Shown: positions 47,961 through 56,876 of the stretch, piece after piece
Numbering within the stretch: the first letter of the stretch is position 1
How the letters are laid out: every line of letters begins with the position of its first letter
From: Stenotrophomonas sp. Iso1
Lineage (GTDB): Bacteria > Pseudomonadota > Gammaproteobacteria > Xanthomonadales > Xanthomonadaceae
Length of the DNA stretch: 64,000 bases
Assembly: GCF_027497995.1 (NCBI RefSeq)
Contig: NZ_JAODBT010000001.1
Location: 1,178,001 to 1,242,000 of the forward strand
Reading direction: 5' to 3'
Program-made: the position numbers and the translations under genes
Notes under the pieces: generated by a model
What the model saw: the letters and a program-made list of their open reading frames with translations, nothing else
Database searches by the model: none
Told to the model about the DNA's origin: nothing

Positions 47961-50576
47961 ATGAACACCGATTACCGCAAGCATCTCCCCGGCAGCAATC
48001 TGGACTACTTCGACGCGCAGGCTGCCGTCGAAGCCATCCAGCCTGGCGCTTACGCCACGCTGCCGTACACCTCGCGCGTGCTGGCCGAAAACCTGGTGCG
48101 CCGGTGTTCACCGTCCACGCTGACCGATTCGCTCACGCAGTTGATCGAACGCAAGCGCGACCTCGATTTCCCGTGGTTCCCGGCACGTGTGGTCTGCCAC
48201 GACATTCTCGGCCAGACCGCACTGGTGGATTTGGCCGGCTTGCGTGATGCCATCGCCGAAAAGGGCGGTGATCCGGCTAAGGTCAATCCGGTGGTGCCGG
48301 TGCAGTTGATCGTCGACCACTCGCTGGCCGTTGAATGCGGTGGCTATGATCCGGATGCGTTCACCAAGAACCGCGCCATCGAAGACCGCCGCAACGAAGA
48401 CCGCTTCCACTTCATCGACTGGACCAAGCTGGCCTTCGAGAATGTGGATGTGATCCCGCCGGGCAACGGCATCATGCATCAGATCAATCTGGAGAAGATG
48501 TCGCCGGTGATCTATGTGCAGGACGGTGTTGCCTTCCCCGACACCTGCGTTGGCACCGACAGTCACACCCCGCATGTGGATGCACTCGGCGTCATCGCCG
48601 TGGGTGTCGGCGGGTTGGAAGCAGAAAACGTAATGCTGGGCCGCGCCTCGTGGATGCGCCTGCCCGACATCACCGGCGTCAAGCTCAGCGGCAGGCCGCA
48701 GCCGAATATCACCGCCACCGACGTGGTGCTGGCGCTCACCGAATTCCTGCGCAAGGAACGTGTGGTTGGCGCCTATCTGGAATTCTTCGGTGAAGGTGCG
48801 TCGGCACTGACCATCGGCGACCGCGCCACCATCTCCAACATGTGCCCGGAGTACGGCGCGACAGCGGCGATGTTCTACATCGACGAACAGACCATCGATT
48901 ATCTGCGCCTCACCGGCCGTGAAGAATCGCAGTTGGCACTGGTCGAAAATTACGCACGCACCACCGGCCTGTGGGCCGATGCATTGGTCACCGCGCAGTA
49001 CGAGCGCGTGCTGGAGTTCGATCTTTCCAACGTGGTCCGCAACATGGCCGGCCCCAGCAATCCGCACAAGCGCCTGCCGGTGTCGGATCTGGTGGAGCGG
49101 GGCATTGCCGACGAAGCCAAGCTGGAGTCGGGCCGGGCTGAAGAAGCGAAGGGCCTGATGCCCGATGGCGCGGTGATCATTGCCGCCATCACCAGCTGCA
49201 CCAATACGTCCAATCCGCGTAACGTGATTGCCGCTGGCCTGCTGGCGCGCAATGCCAATGCACGCGGTTTGATCCGCAAACCGTGGGTGAAGACCTCGCT
49301 GGCACCGGGTTCCAAGGCGGTGCAGTTGTATCTGGAAGAAGCCGGCCTGCTGCCGGAGCTGGAGAAGCTGGGCTTCGGCATCGTTGGGTTTGCGTGCACC
49401 ACCTGCAATGGCATGAGCGGTGCGTTGGATCCGGCGATCCAGCAGGAGATCATCGATCGCGATCTGTATTCGACCGCCGTGTTGTCGGGCAACCGCAACT
49501 TCGATGGCCGCATCCATCCGTATGCGAAGCAGGCATTCCTTGCATCGCCACCGTTGGTGATCGCTTACGCCATCGCCGGCACCATGCGCTTTGATATCGA
49601 AAAAGACGTGTTGGGCGTGGATGCCGATGGCAATGACGTGCGCCTGAAGGACATCTGGCCGAGCGACGCCGAGATCGATGAGGTGGTGAAGGCCTCGGTG
49701 AAGCCGGAGCAGTTCCGCAGCGTTTACAACCCGATGTTCAACGTACGCGTGGAGCACGGCGCGCCGGTAAGCCCGCTGTACGACTGGCGCCCGCAGAGCA
49801 CCTATATCCGCCGCCCCCCGTATTGGGAGGGTGCATTGGCCGGCGAGCGCGCGCTCAAGGGTATGCGCCCGTTGGCGGTGCTGCCGGACAACATCACCAC
49901 GGACCACTTGTCGCCGTCCAACGCGATCCTGCTGTCCAGTGCGGCTGGTGAGTATCTGGCGAAGATGGGCCTGCCGGAAGAAGACTTCAATTCCTATGCC
50001 ACCCATCGCGGCGATCACCTCACCGCGCAGCGCGCCACGTTTGCCAACCCGAAGTTGTTCAACGAAATGGTGCGCAACGAAGATGGCAGCGTGAAGCAGG
50101 GTTCGCTGGCGCGTGTGGAGCCGGAAGGCAAGGTCATGCGCATGTGGGAGGCGATTGAAACCTACATGGAGCGCAAGCAGCCGTTGATCATCATCGCCGG
50201 TGCCGATTACGGCCAGGGTAGCTCGCGTGACTGGGCGGCCAAGGGCGTGCGTCTGGCTGGTGTGGAGGCGATTGCGGCGGAAGGCTTCGAACGTATCCAC
50301 CGCACCAACCTGATCGGCATGGGCGTGCTGCCGCTGGAGTTCAAGCCGGGCACGGATCGCAACACGCTGGGCATTGATGGCACCGAAACCTTCGACGTGC
50401 AGGGCCTGCGCACGCCGCGCGCGGAGCTGTCGCTGGTGGTTAATCGCCGCGACGGCACGGTGCTGAAAGTACCGGTGACCTGCCGCCTGGACTCGGATGA
50501 AGAAGTGGCAATCTACGAAGCCGGCGGCGTGCTGCAGCGGTTTGCGCAGGATTTTCTTGATGGCTCAGTTGCCTAA
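47961..50576 (+). CDS. acnD: AcnD, Fe/S-dependent 2-methylcitrate dehydratase
   Basis: An aconitase-family [4Fe-4S] enzyme of 871 aa that dehydrates 2-methylcitrate to a 2-methylaconitate isomer, which PrpF then isomerises. It begins MNTDYRKHLPGSNLDYFDAQAAVEAIQPGAYATLPYTSRVLAENLVRRC. The cluster cysteines lie in AITSCTNTSNPRNVI and GFACTTCNGMSG. The C-terminal swivel domain carries IIIAGADYGQGSSRDWAAKGVRLAGVEAIAAEGFERIHRTNLIGMGVLPL. The ATG at 47961 is chosen by family start; the long upstream frame covers repeats. Its presence with prpF defines the AcnD/PrpF version of the pathway, with no PrpD. Confidence 0.95.
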   Translation: MNTDYRKHLPGSNLDYFDAQAAVEAIQPGAYATLPYTSRVLAENLVRRCSPSTLTDSLTQLIERKRDLDFPWFPARVVCHDILGQTALVDLAGLRDAIAEKGGDPAKVNPVVPVQLIVDHSLAVECGGYDPDAFTKNRAIEDRRNEDRFHFIDWTKLAFENVDVIPPGNGIMHQINLEKMSPVIYVQDGVAFPDTCVGTDSHTPHVDALGVIAVGVGGLEAENVMLGRASWMRLPDITGVKLSGRPQPNITATDVVLALTEFLRKERVVGAYLEFFGEGASALTIGDRATISNMCPEYGATAAMFYIDEQTIDYLRLTGREESQLALVENYARTTGLWADALVTAQYERVLEFDLSNVVRNMAGPSNPHKRLPVSDLVERGIADEAKLESGRAEEAKGLMPDGAVIIAAITSCTNTSNPRNVIAAGLLARNANARGLIRKPWVKTSLAPGSKAVQLYLEEAGLLPELEKLGFGIVGFACTTCNGMSGALDPAIQQEIIDRDLYSTAVLSGNRNFDGRIHPYAKQAFLASPPLVIAYAIAGTMRFDIEKDVLGVDADGNDVRLKDIWPSDAEIDEVVKASVKPEQFRSVYNPMFNVRVEHGAPVSPLYDWRPQSTYIRRPPYWEGALAGERALKGMRPLAVLPDNITTDHLSPSNAILLSSAAGEYLAKMGLPEEDFNSYATHRGDHLTAQRATFANPKLFNEMVRNEDGSVKQGSLARVEPEGKVMRMWEAIETYMERKQPLIIIAGADYGQGSSRDWAAKGVRLAGVEAIAAEGFERIHRTNLIGMGVLPLEFKPGTDRNTLGIDGTETFDVQGLRTPRAELSLVVNRRDGTVLKVPVTCRLDSDEEVAIYEAGGVLQRFAQDFLDGSVA

Positions 50577-50584
50577 GAGGCATC

Positions 50585-50626
50585 GTAGCGGCTCGGCTCC
50601 CACCGCGCTTGGCGCGGCGGGAGTCG
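50585..50626. repeat. GTAG-headed hairpin (SMAG/REP-like) after acnD
   Basis: GTAG at 50585 is followed by a stem of CGGCTCCC-ACCGCGC against GCGCGGC-GGGAGTCG (one mismatch, one G:T). It lies 9 bp after the acnD stop, inside the prp operon. Confidence 0.65.
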
Positions 50627-50710
50627 AAAGGTGGCGTCATCTGGTCTGGATCCGGATATTGCCTGCAGTGCGACACATGTAACTGAGGCATAGATCCTTG
50701 GGAAGGCAGA

Positions 50711-51409
50711 ATGAGTTTTTACGCCGTTGCCGGTGCGATCAATACAGGGTTCATCTTGCTCAGTCTGATGGGCGTAGCGGCGCAGTTGCGTCTTGTACAG
50801 CGCAGACGCCAGCGTGAAGCCGCATCCGATGCCGCAACTGCGGTGTTGTCGCTCAACCAGTTCACGGTCAGCTTTCTGGCCTATCTTTCGTTCTTCGTTT
50901 ACGGGTACAGCATCACCCCGTTCAATCATTTCATCGTCTGGCCGCGACTGCTGGCGTCTGCGCTGGTGTTGATGATATTGATCGAGATATGGCGTGACCG
51001 ACGCAGCAGTGCCGCTGCTGGCAGTCTGGTGGTGGCGACGGTCATGCTGGTCTGCGCGTTGGCCGGATTGTTATGGGGCGGGCGTTACGTGGACCAAGGC
51101 CGGATATTCGCCAGTGCCATGATCGTTGTGATCACCCTGTTGCTCGCACAGGGGTACACACACCAGATACTACTCATCTGGCGCATCGGGCATACCGGGG
51201 CGGTCTCGCTGCGCATGAGTCAGCTGATCCTGCTTATGGATCTGTCCACCATTGTCTTCGCGTTCGCCATGGGTCTGCGGCTGGGCTGGCCATTGTTGTT
51301 GCTGGCCATTGTCAGCGGCGCCACCAAGTTGGCCATTATCTGGCTGTTCCGTTGGCAGCATGGGGCCAAGGCCGGAGAACGCCGGCAGCGGTCCGCCATG
51401 TCGAGCTGA
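50711..51409 (+). CDS. Six- or seven-helix membrane protein of unknown function in the prp operon
   Basis: A 232-aa, strongly hydrophobic protein with about six to seven predicted helices (AVAGAINTGFILLSLMGVAAQLRLV, FLAYLSFFVYGYSITPFNHFIVW, LLASALVLMILIEIW, AGSLVVATVMLVCALAGLLWGG, IFASAMIVVITLLLAQGYTHQILLIW, LMDLSTIVFAFAMGLRLG). The two-block layout hints at a PQ-loop/SWEET-like repeat, but I cannot confirm it. It sits between acnD and prpF on the same strand with a 32-bp gap to prpF. By position it could carry propionate or a pathway intermediate; that is inference only. Confidence 0.75.
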   Translation: MSFYAVAGAINTGFILLSLMGVAAQLRLVQRRRQREAASDAATAVLSLNQFTVSFLAYLSFFVYGYSITPFNHFIVWPRLLASALVLMILIEIWRDRRSSAAAGSLVVATVMLVCALAGLLWGGRYVDQGRIFASAMIVVITLLLAQGYTHQILLIWRIGHTGAVSLRMSQLILLMDLSTIVFAFAMGLRLGWPLLLLAIVSGATKLAIIWLFRWQHGAKAGERRQRSAMSS

Positions 51410-51441
51410 TTTCTTTCCTCCCACATTATCGAGAACTCCAC

Positions 51442-52635
51442 ATGAGCGTTTCCCCGCAGATTCGCATCCCCGCCACCTACCTGCGTGGCGGCACTTCCAA
51501 GGGCGTGTTCTTCCGCCTGGAAGATCTACCGGCCAGCGCACAGCAGCCCGGCGTGGCGCGTGACCGCCTGTTGCAGCGGGTGATCGGTTCGCCCGATCCC
51601 TACGCCAAGCACACCGACGGCATGGGCGGTGCCACGTCCAGCACGAGCAAGTGCGTGATCATTTCGCCGAGCAGCAAGCCCGGTCACGACGTGGACTATC
51701 TCTACGGCCAGGTGTCCATCGACACCGATTTCGTGGACTGGTCCGGTAACTGCGGCAATCTGTCCACCGGCGCCGGTGCGTTCGCGCTGCATGCCGGTTA
51801 TGTCGATGCTTCGCGCGTGCCGGAGAACGGCATCTGCGTGGTGCGTATTTGGCAGGCCAACATCAACAAGACCATCATCGCGCACGTGCCGGTCAGCAAT
51901 GGCCAAGTGCAGGAGACCGGTGACTTCGCGCTGGATGGGGTGACCTTCCCGGCGGCCGAGATCGTGTTGGAGTTCATTGATCCAGCCGATGAGGGCGAAG
52001 GTGAGGGCGGCGGTGCGATGTTTCCCACCGGCAACCTGGTCGATGAACTGAATGTACCGGGCGTCGGTACGTTGAAGGCGACCATGATCACTGCCGGCAT
52101 TCCCACCGTGTTCGTCAACGCGGCCGATATCGGCTACACCGGCACCGAGTTGCAGCCGTCCATCAACGAAGACCACGCCGCACTGCTGAAGCTCGAAGCC
52201 ATCCGCGTGGCCGGTGCTTTGCGCATGGGCCTGATCAAGACGCCGGATGAAGCACTCAAGCGTCAGCACACACCGAAGGTGGTGTTCGTAGCGCCACCGC
52301 AGGAGTACGTATCCAGCGGCAACAAACAGATTGCAGCCGCAGATATCGACCTCAATGCGCGTGCCATGTCCATGGGCAAGCTGCACCACGCGATGATGGG
52401 TACCGCGTCGGTGGCGATTGCCACGGCAGCTGCGGTACCCGGCACGCTGGTGAATATCGCGGCCGGTGGCGGCCAGCGTGACGCGGTGCGTTTCGGTCAT
52501 CCGTCGGGCACCTTGCGTGTGGGCGCGGCGGTGACGCTGGTCGAGGGTCAATGGACCGTGACCAAGGCGGTGATGAGCCGCAGTGCACGTATCCTGATGG
52601 AAGGCTGGGTACGCGTGCCGGGTGATGCGTTCTGA
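51442..52635 (+). CDS. prpF: PrpF, 2-methylaconitate isomerase
   Basis: A cofactor-independent isomerase of 397 aa (diaminopimelate-epimerase fold) acting after AcnD, so that aconitase can complete 2-methylisocitrate formation. Family features include IPATYLRGGTSKGVFFRLEDLPA, DGMGGATSSTSKCVIISPS, DWSGNCGNLSTGAGAFALHAGYV (catalytic-region Cys), DEGEGEGGGAMFPTGN and GHPSGTLRVGA near the C-terminus. The ATG at 51442 has GAGAACTCC upstream; the longer frame overlaps the membrane-protein gene. Last gene of the prp operon. Confidence 0.94.
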   Translation: MSVSPQIRIPATYLRGGTSKGVFFRLEDLPASAQQPGVARDRLLQRVIGSPDPYAKHTDGMGGATSSTSKCVIISPSSKPGHDVDYLYGQVSIDTDFVDWSGNCGNLSTGAGAFALHAGYVDASRVPENGICVVRIWQANINKTIIAHVPVSNGQVQETGDFALDGVTFPAAEIVLEFIDPADEGEGEGGGAMFPTGNLVDELNVPGVGTLKATMITAGIPTVFVNAADIGYTGTELQPSINEDHAALLKLEAIRVAGALRMGLIKTPDEALKRQHTPKVVFVAPPQEYVSSGNKQIAAADIDLNARAMSMGKLHHAMMGTASVAIATAAAVPGTLVNIAAGGGQRDAVRFGHPSGTLRVGAAVTLVEGQWTVTKAVMSRSARILMEGWVRVPGDAF

Positions 52636-52697
52636 GCAATTGATGTGGCTGCTGCCGGGCCACACCCGGCAGGTGTTTCATCAATAACTCCTAAGCG

Positions 52698-52715
52698 TAG
52701 CGCGGCTCCGCGCTA
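52698..52715. repeat. Short perfect hairpin with GTAG head between prpF and the acylase gene
   Basis: TAGCGCGG-CT-CCGCGCTA is a perfect 8-bp stem; the sequence just before it reads AAGCGTAG. It lies between convergent genes, 62 bp after the prpF stop and 12 bp before the acylase stop. It lacks a T-run. Confidence 0.55.
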
Positions 52716-52726
52716 TGCCATGCAAT

Positions 52727-55171
52727 TCAACGCGGGCGCAGCGTCAGCGTGTGCTTCGCGGTGCCGGGCAGGAAGGGGGTGGGCCTGCCTTGTGCCCAAT
52801 CGTCGTGGCCCGCGCCCCAGAACGGCGATAACGGATGGCCGCTCTGGCCGCCCGGCATATGCACGATGCCGTCGGCTTCATGGCCGGGCGACACCACCAT
52901 GCGCTCGGACGCACCGAATGACGGCCCCTGTACGCGCGGCACGTTGTTGTCACCGGGCAGCGGTTCGCGTGGCATGCACAGCCAGCGCTTGAACAATGCA
53001 GGCAACGCGCGCGAAACCGGATGGCAGATGGCGGCGGTATTGCGTTCGCCCCAGGTGCGTTGGCTCAGGTCCGGTTCTTGTGCGGCGAGGTCGCGTTCCA
53101 GCTGCTGCGCGCTGTCCACCAGCAAAGCGTCCCAGCTTTTGAACTGCGGCGGCAGCAGATGTGCGGGACGCTCGCTCAGCAGCGGCCATACCACGCCTTC
53201 CAGCTGCGGCAGATTCGGCGCGACATAACCTTCGCCCAGCGCCTCCTTTGCCGGCGCCAGCAGCGCGCCCTGCAATGTGTCCAACGTGATTCCACGGAAA
53301 CCACGCGCCATGCGATAGCTCACCGAATCGATGCTGGCACGGCCCTGCCATTCGCGGCTGACGGCTTCCAGTCGTTTCAGTGCGGGGTCGTCACTGTGTT
53401 CCAACGTTTGCCGCATCAGCTTCCACCAACGTTCCATCAGCAATGCGCGGTCGTCGAGTTGGATCGCCAACAGGTCACGTTCGGTGAAGCGCTCACGAGC
53501 GAACAGGCCATCGCGGATCTGCTTTGCACGCGCGCCGAAGTCATAGCCGCCGTCGCCGGCAAGGGCCAGCGCTTCGCCATCGAGCACGCGGCCGTTTGCG
53601 GTCCACAGCCGGTGATCGGCGGGGTCGATCAAAGACGGTGCGTGATCGGTACGCAATGTCCATGGTGGGCAGGCGGCACTGGCGCCTTCCAACGTCGGGG
53701 CGTCAGGTGCATTGGCAATGCCGCCGACGTTGCAGTTGCCGCCGCGATCCGGGCGGGCGCCAATCAGCCGCCAGGCAATACGGCCTTTGCGGTCACCGAC
53801 CAACAGGTTCTGCGCCGGAATGCCGGAGCGATCGGCAACCGCCAGCGCCGCGTCGAGGTCGGCCGCCTTGGCCATGTCGGCGAACTCCAGCTTCACCGCG
53901 CCCTGTAGTTGGCCGGCCCAGCGCAACGCGAGCAGGCTGCCGTCTGCGTTCTCGCTCGTTACCGGGCCCCAGCTGCTTTCGCGCACCACCAGGGTTTCCG
54001 GTGATTTGCCGGCCACGGCGATGGTTTCGTTGTGGCTGCTCAGCGAGGTGCCGGCAGGTAACCAAGCGTAATCGGCGGTGTCGATGTAGCTGTTGGTGAA
54101 CGCCCAGGCCACGCGTGTATTGCTGCCAACGATCACCGCAGGCAGGCCGGGGAGGGTGAAGCCGGTCACGTCCACCTTGCCTTCCGGCGCGGTGGGCTCG
54201 GTGTAACGCAGGCGTGCCCGGAACCAGATATTGGGCGCGCGCAGGTTCAAGTGCATGTCGTCGGCGATGATCGCGCGGCCGTCGGCAGTGAGTGCGCCCG
54301 CCACCGCAAAGTTGTTGCTGCCCGGAAAATACTCGGCCGCCAGTGGTGGCACACCGAAGCCTCTCTCCTGCGCGGCGGGAGAGAGGGGGACCCTATGCGG
54401 CGCAGAGGGTGGAGTGAGAGCAGCAGACGTCCCATCGCTTTTCGCCTGCGCACCTTCCAGCGCCCGCAGATCCAATGTCGCAGCATCCGGTAACGTGGCA
54501 TTGCCGCGCGGTTGCCCAAACAAAGGCGCATCCCACTCACTGCCGTCGTGTGCCAGCAACGCATACAGCGCAGGGGGAACCACCTCGCGGACACGCGCCA
54601 GGGCCAGTTCGCGTGTGTTGGTCGGGTCCTGTAGATCGGCATACATCGCCAGGCCGGTCAGCACGGAATCCTCCAGTTCCCACGGGCGTGGTTGCTGGCG
54701 CAGCAGCAGGTAAGGCCACGGACGGACCGGCAATGCTGCCAGCCCGGCGTTGACGCCGTCGCGATAGGCCTGCACGGCCGCACGCTTGCTGCCCAGCGCG
54801 GTGTCCAGGTTCTCGACAGTGCGCGCCCGCAGCCGGTGCAGGCGCATCCTGCGATCCAGTGGCAGGGCATCGGCGCCGAATAGTTCGGACAGCTCGCCTG
54901 CGGCCGAGCGCCGCATCAGGTCCATCTCGAAGAAGCGTTCCTGCGCGTGGACATAGCCCAGTGCGCGCGCCATGTCGGCTTCGTTGGCGGCCTCGACGGT
55001 GAGCATGCCATTGGCATCGCGATCAATGCTGACCGGCGCCGACAAGCCCGGTAATACCAACTCCCCATCCAATTGGGCCAGGCTGCCACGCAGCAGCATC
55101 CAGACGATGAGCAGCAACAACAGCAGCAGTCCCAGCAAGATCCCCAGCACACGCAGCAGCCAACGCAGCAC
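52727..55171 (-). CDS. Penicillin-acylase-family N-terminal-nucleophile hydrolase (GTG start)
   Basis: An 814-aa protein with an N-terminal membrane anchor/signal ([26 protein letters not shown]), an alpha-subunit region ([42 protein letters not shown]), a spacer, and the beta-subunit beginning at Ser285 in [11 protein letters not shown], where the family self-cleaves. Conserved [14 protein letters not shown] and [11 protein letters not shown] follow. Possible substrates are acyl-homoserine lactones or other N-acyl amides, not readable from sequence. The GTG at 55171 is preceded by GGGGGTAGG. Residues about 250-272 of the spacer are encoded by a palindromic repeat (54358-54423). Confidence 0.9.
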   Translation of the reverse strand: MLRWLLRVLGILLGLLLLLLLIVWMLLRGSLAQLDGELVLPGLSAPVSIDRDANGMLTVEAANEADMARALGYVHAQERFFEMDLMRRSAAGELSELFGADALPLDRRMRLHRLRARTVENLDTALGSKRAAVQAYRDGVNAGLAALPVRPWPYLLLRQQPRPWELEDSVLTGLAMYADLQDPTNTRELALARVREVVPPALYALLAHDGSEWDAPLFGQPRGNATLPDAATLDLRALEGAQAKSDGTSAALTPPSAPHRVPLSPAAQERGFGVPPLAAEYFPGSNNFAVAGALTADGRAIIADDMHLNLRAPNIWFRARLRYTEPTAPEGKVDVTGFTLPGLPAVIVGSNTRVAWAFTNSYIDTADYAWLPAGTSLSSHNETIAVAGKSPETLVVRESSWGPVTSENADGSLLALRWAGQLQGAVKLEFADMAKAADLDAALAVADRSGIPAQNLLVGDRKGRIAWRLIGARPDRGGNCNVGGIANAPDAPTLEGASAACPPWTLRTDHAPSLIDPADHRLWTANGRVLDGEALALAGDGGYDFGARAKQIRDGLFARERFTERDLLAIQLDDRALLMERWWKLMRQTLEHSDDPALKRLEAVSREWQGRASIDSVSYRMARGFRGITLDTLQGALLAPAKEALGEGYVAPNLPQLEGVVWPLLSERPAHLLPPQFKSWDALLVDSAQQLERDLAAQEPDLSQRTWGERNTAAICHPVSRALPALFKRWLCMPREPLPGDNNVPRVQGPSFGASERMVVSPGHEADGIVHMPGGQSGHPLSPFWGAGHDDWAQGRPTPFLPGTAKHTLTLRPR
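54358..54423. repeat. Palindromic repeat inside the acylase coding sequence
   Basis: GAAGCCTCTCTCCTGCGC with GCGGGAGAGAGG forms the hairpin typical of the CCCCTCTCCCG family, followed by GGGTGGAGTGAGAGCAG, the usual right flank, interrupted by about 20 bp. It is translated in frame (minus strand) as part of the spacer just before the predicted autocleavage serine. Confidence 0.75.
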
Positions 55172-55403
55172 AGGCCTACCCCCGGTAGCAGTCACTGCGG
55201 CCGATTGTAGACAGGTTGTGAAGGCGGAATGTGGCACCCGGCCGATTGGCGGGGATTGCCGCCAAGGCTGTCCCCGGCGGGAGGGCGGAAAGCGAGGGGG
55301 CCCGTTGGTGAATCTGGTATCGCAACTGAAAGTGATTCCGATTAGATCATTGCCGCGCCGGATGGGGCACCCTATGTCCATTCGAACCATCAGGAGCACC
55401 CCC

Positions 55404-55892
55404 ATGCAGGGCAAACCCGAAGTCATTGAATGCCTGAAGGAGCTGCTGCGCGGCGAACTGGCTGCGCGTGACCAGTACTTCATCCATTCCCGTCGTTACG
55501 AAGATCAGGGCCTGCTAGCGCTGTACGAGCGCATTGGCCACGAAATGGAAGAGGAGACCGAGCACGCCGACGCGCTGCTGCGTCGCATCCTGTTCCTGGG
55601 TGGCAATCCAGACATGCGTCCGCACGGTTTCGAGCCGGGCGTGACGGTGATGGAGATGTTGGAGAAGGATCTTCAGGTGGAGTACCAGGTGCGCGCCAAT
55701 CTGGCCGCTGGTGTGAAGCTGTGCGAAGCGCAGGGTGACTATGTCAGCCGCGACATCCTGATCGCGCAGCTACGTGACACCGAAGAAGACCACGCCTGGT
55801 GGCTGGAGCAGCAGCTGAGTCTGATCAAGCGCATCGGCCTTGAGCTTTACCAGGTGAGCAAGATGGACGCCAAAGGGACTGCGGCACATTGA
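55404..55892 (+). CDS. bfr: Bacterioferritin-family iron-storage protein lacking the haem-ligand Met
   Basis: A 162-aa four-helix protein with all ferroxidase-centre residues: Glu18 and Tyr25 ([11 protein letters not shown]), Glu51 and His54 (EETEHAD), Glu94 ([10 protein letters not shown]) and Glu127/His130 ([11 protein letters not shown]). The inter-subunit haem ligand Met52 of E. coli Bfr is Thr52 here, so it should not bind haem in the usual way and resembles the non-haem subunits known in Neisseria and Pseudomonas. CAGGAG lies 9 bp before the ATG at 55404. No bfd gene is adjacent. Confidence 0.93.
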   Translation: MQGKPEVIECLKELLRGELAARDQYFIHSRRYEDQGLLALYERIGHEMEEETEHADALLRRILFLGGNPDMRPHGFEPGVTVMEMLEKDLQVEYQVRANLAAGVKLCEAQGDYVSRDILIAQLRDTEEDHAWWLEQQLSLIKRIGLELYQVSKMDAKGTAAH

Positions 55893-55895
55893 TTG

Positions 55896-55929
55896 AACGA
55901 AAGGGCGGCGTAAGCCGCCCTTTTTCGTT
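55896..55929 (+). terminator. Intrinsic terminator of bfr
   Basis: GGGCGGC-GTAA-GCCGCCC stem extended by AACGAAA / TTTCGTT, with five T residues after the core. It starts 3 bp after the bfr stop. Confidence 0.92.
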
Positions 55930-55957
55930 GAAGGGGTGGTCCTTCCCCAAAGCGAAG

Positions 55958-56001
55958 GCAGCCCTCACTCCAGCCCCTCTCCGGCAAGCGGGAGAGGGGG
56001 G
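55958..56001. repeat. Palindromic repeat (CCCCTCTCCCG family) between bfr and tpm
   Basis: GCAGCCCTCACTCCAGCCCC precedes a CTCTCCGG-CAAG-CGGGAGAG hairpin. It lies between convergent bfr and tpm. Confidence 0.82.
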
Positions 56002-56029
56002 GCGGCAGGCTCTTGGCACGGCGCTGTTC

Positions 56030-56686
56030 TCAACCGCGTCGCAATTGATACACCGAAGTCCATAACGCGCTAACACCCTGCGCGCGGAAGTCCGGTTGCT
56101 GATCGAGGATGTCGCGTCGCTCCAGTAGACCTACCTGCCACGGTGCGGCGAACAGCGCCTCTACTTCGGGTTGCTCGACCGAGAACGGCGGACCCTGTTT
56201 TTCGTCCTGCGGGTATTCCAGGGTGATCAGCACGCCTTGGCAACCCTGTGGCAGACGCGCGTACACGGTGTCGCGGTAATGCTGGCGCAGTTGCGGCGGC
56301 AGTGCGATCAACGCTGCACGGTCATAGACACCAACTACATCAGCCAGCAGTTCAGCATCCAATGCAAAGGCATCGCCGCAGATGATCTCGATGGGGCCGG
56401 CAATGTAGTGCTCGCCAAAGGCGCTGCGATGGCGCTGCGGTGTGAGGCCGGCTTCGCTGAAGAACTGTTCCACCGCCAACGACGAAAGCTCCACGCCCAG
56501 CACTCGGTGGCCCTGTGCGGCCAGCCAATGCATGTCCAGCGTTTTGCCACACAGCGGCACGAGCACGCGGCTGCCGGCAGGAAGTTCAAGCGATGGCCAG
56601 TGCTTCTGCAGCAGCGGCATCACGTCGGCTTGATGGAAGCCGATCTGGCCGTCTTGCCAGCGTTGCAACCAGAACTCGGGATGCAT
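56030..56686 (-). CDS. tpm: Thiopurine S-methyltransferase
   Basis: A SAM-dependent methyltransferase of 218 aa (MHPEFWLQRWQDGQIGFHQADVMPLLQKHW, then SRVLVPLCGKTLDMHWLAAQGHRVLGVELSSLAVEQFF, then VYDRAALIALPPQLRQHY). The bacterial family methylates thiols and tellurite/selenite compounds. The ATG at 56686 has AAGGAG 8 bp upstream, which fixes the start; an upstream extension is rejected. Single gene. Confidence 0.93.
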   Translation of the reverse strand: MHPEFWLQRWQDGQIGFHQADVMPLLQKHWPSLELPAGSRVLVPLCGKTLDMHWLAAQGHRVLGVELSSLAVEQFFSEAGLTPQRHRSAFGEHYIAGPIEIICGDAFALDAELLADVVGVYDRAALIALPPQLRQHYRDTVYARLPQGCQGVLITLEYPQDEKQGPPFSVEQPEVEALFAAPWQVGLLERRDILDQQPDFRAQGVSALWTSVYQLRRG

Positions 56687-56743
56687 GGTGGTTCTCCTTC
56701 GGTAGGCGTGGCGATAGTGGGAGGGCAAAGCCGTTTGGATAGG

Positions 56744-56771
56744 AAAAGGCCGGGTTTGCACCCGGCCTTTT
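56744..56771. terminator. Bidirectional intrinsic terminator after parC
   Basis: AAAAGGCCGGGT-TTGC-ACCCGGCCTTTT is a perfect 12-bp stem with a T-run in either direction. On the minus strand it ends the parC transcript before tpm. Confidence 0.9.
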
Positions 56772-56876
56772 CTTCATTGCTGACGGGACTTCAAGACCTT
56801 TTCAGCCTTCGGCCGCGTCACGCACACACCCGGCAGTTGTTTTGCCAGCAGTGCCGTTGCGCGCCAGCAAGGTGAA

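Noticed and set aside
48108..50300. A 730-codon open frame on the minus strand opposite acnD
   Set aside because: It mirrors the codon structure of acnD in a high-GC genome, is His/Gln/Arg-rich and low in order, and has no recognisable domain; acnD is certain.
55300..55403. A Fur box upstream of bfr
   Set aside because: AT-richer patches exist (near 55320-55350) but no convincing GATAATGATAATCATTATC-like 19-mer is visible.
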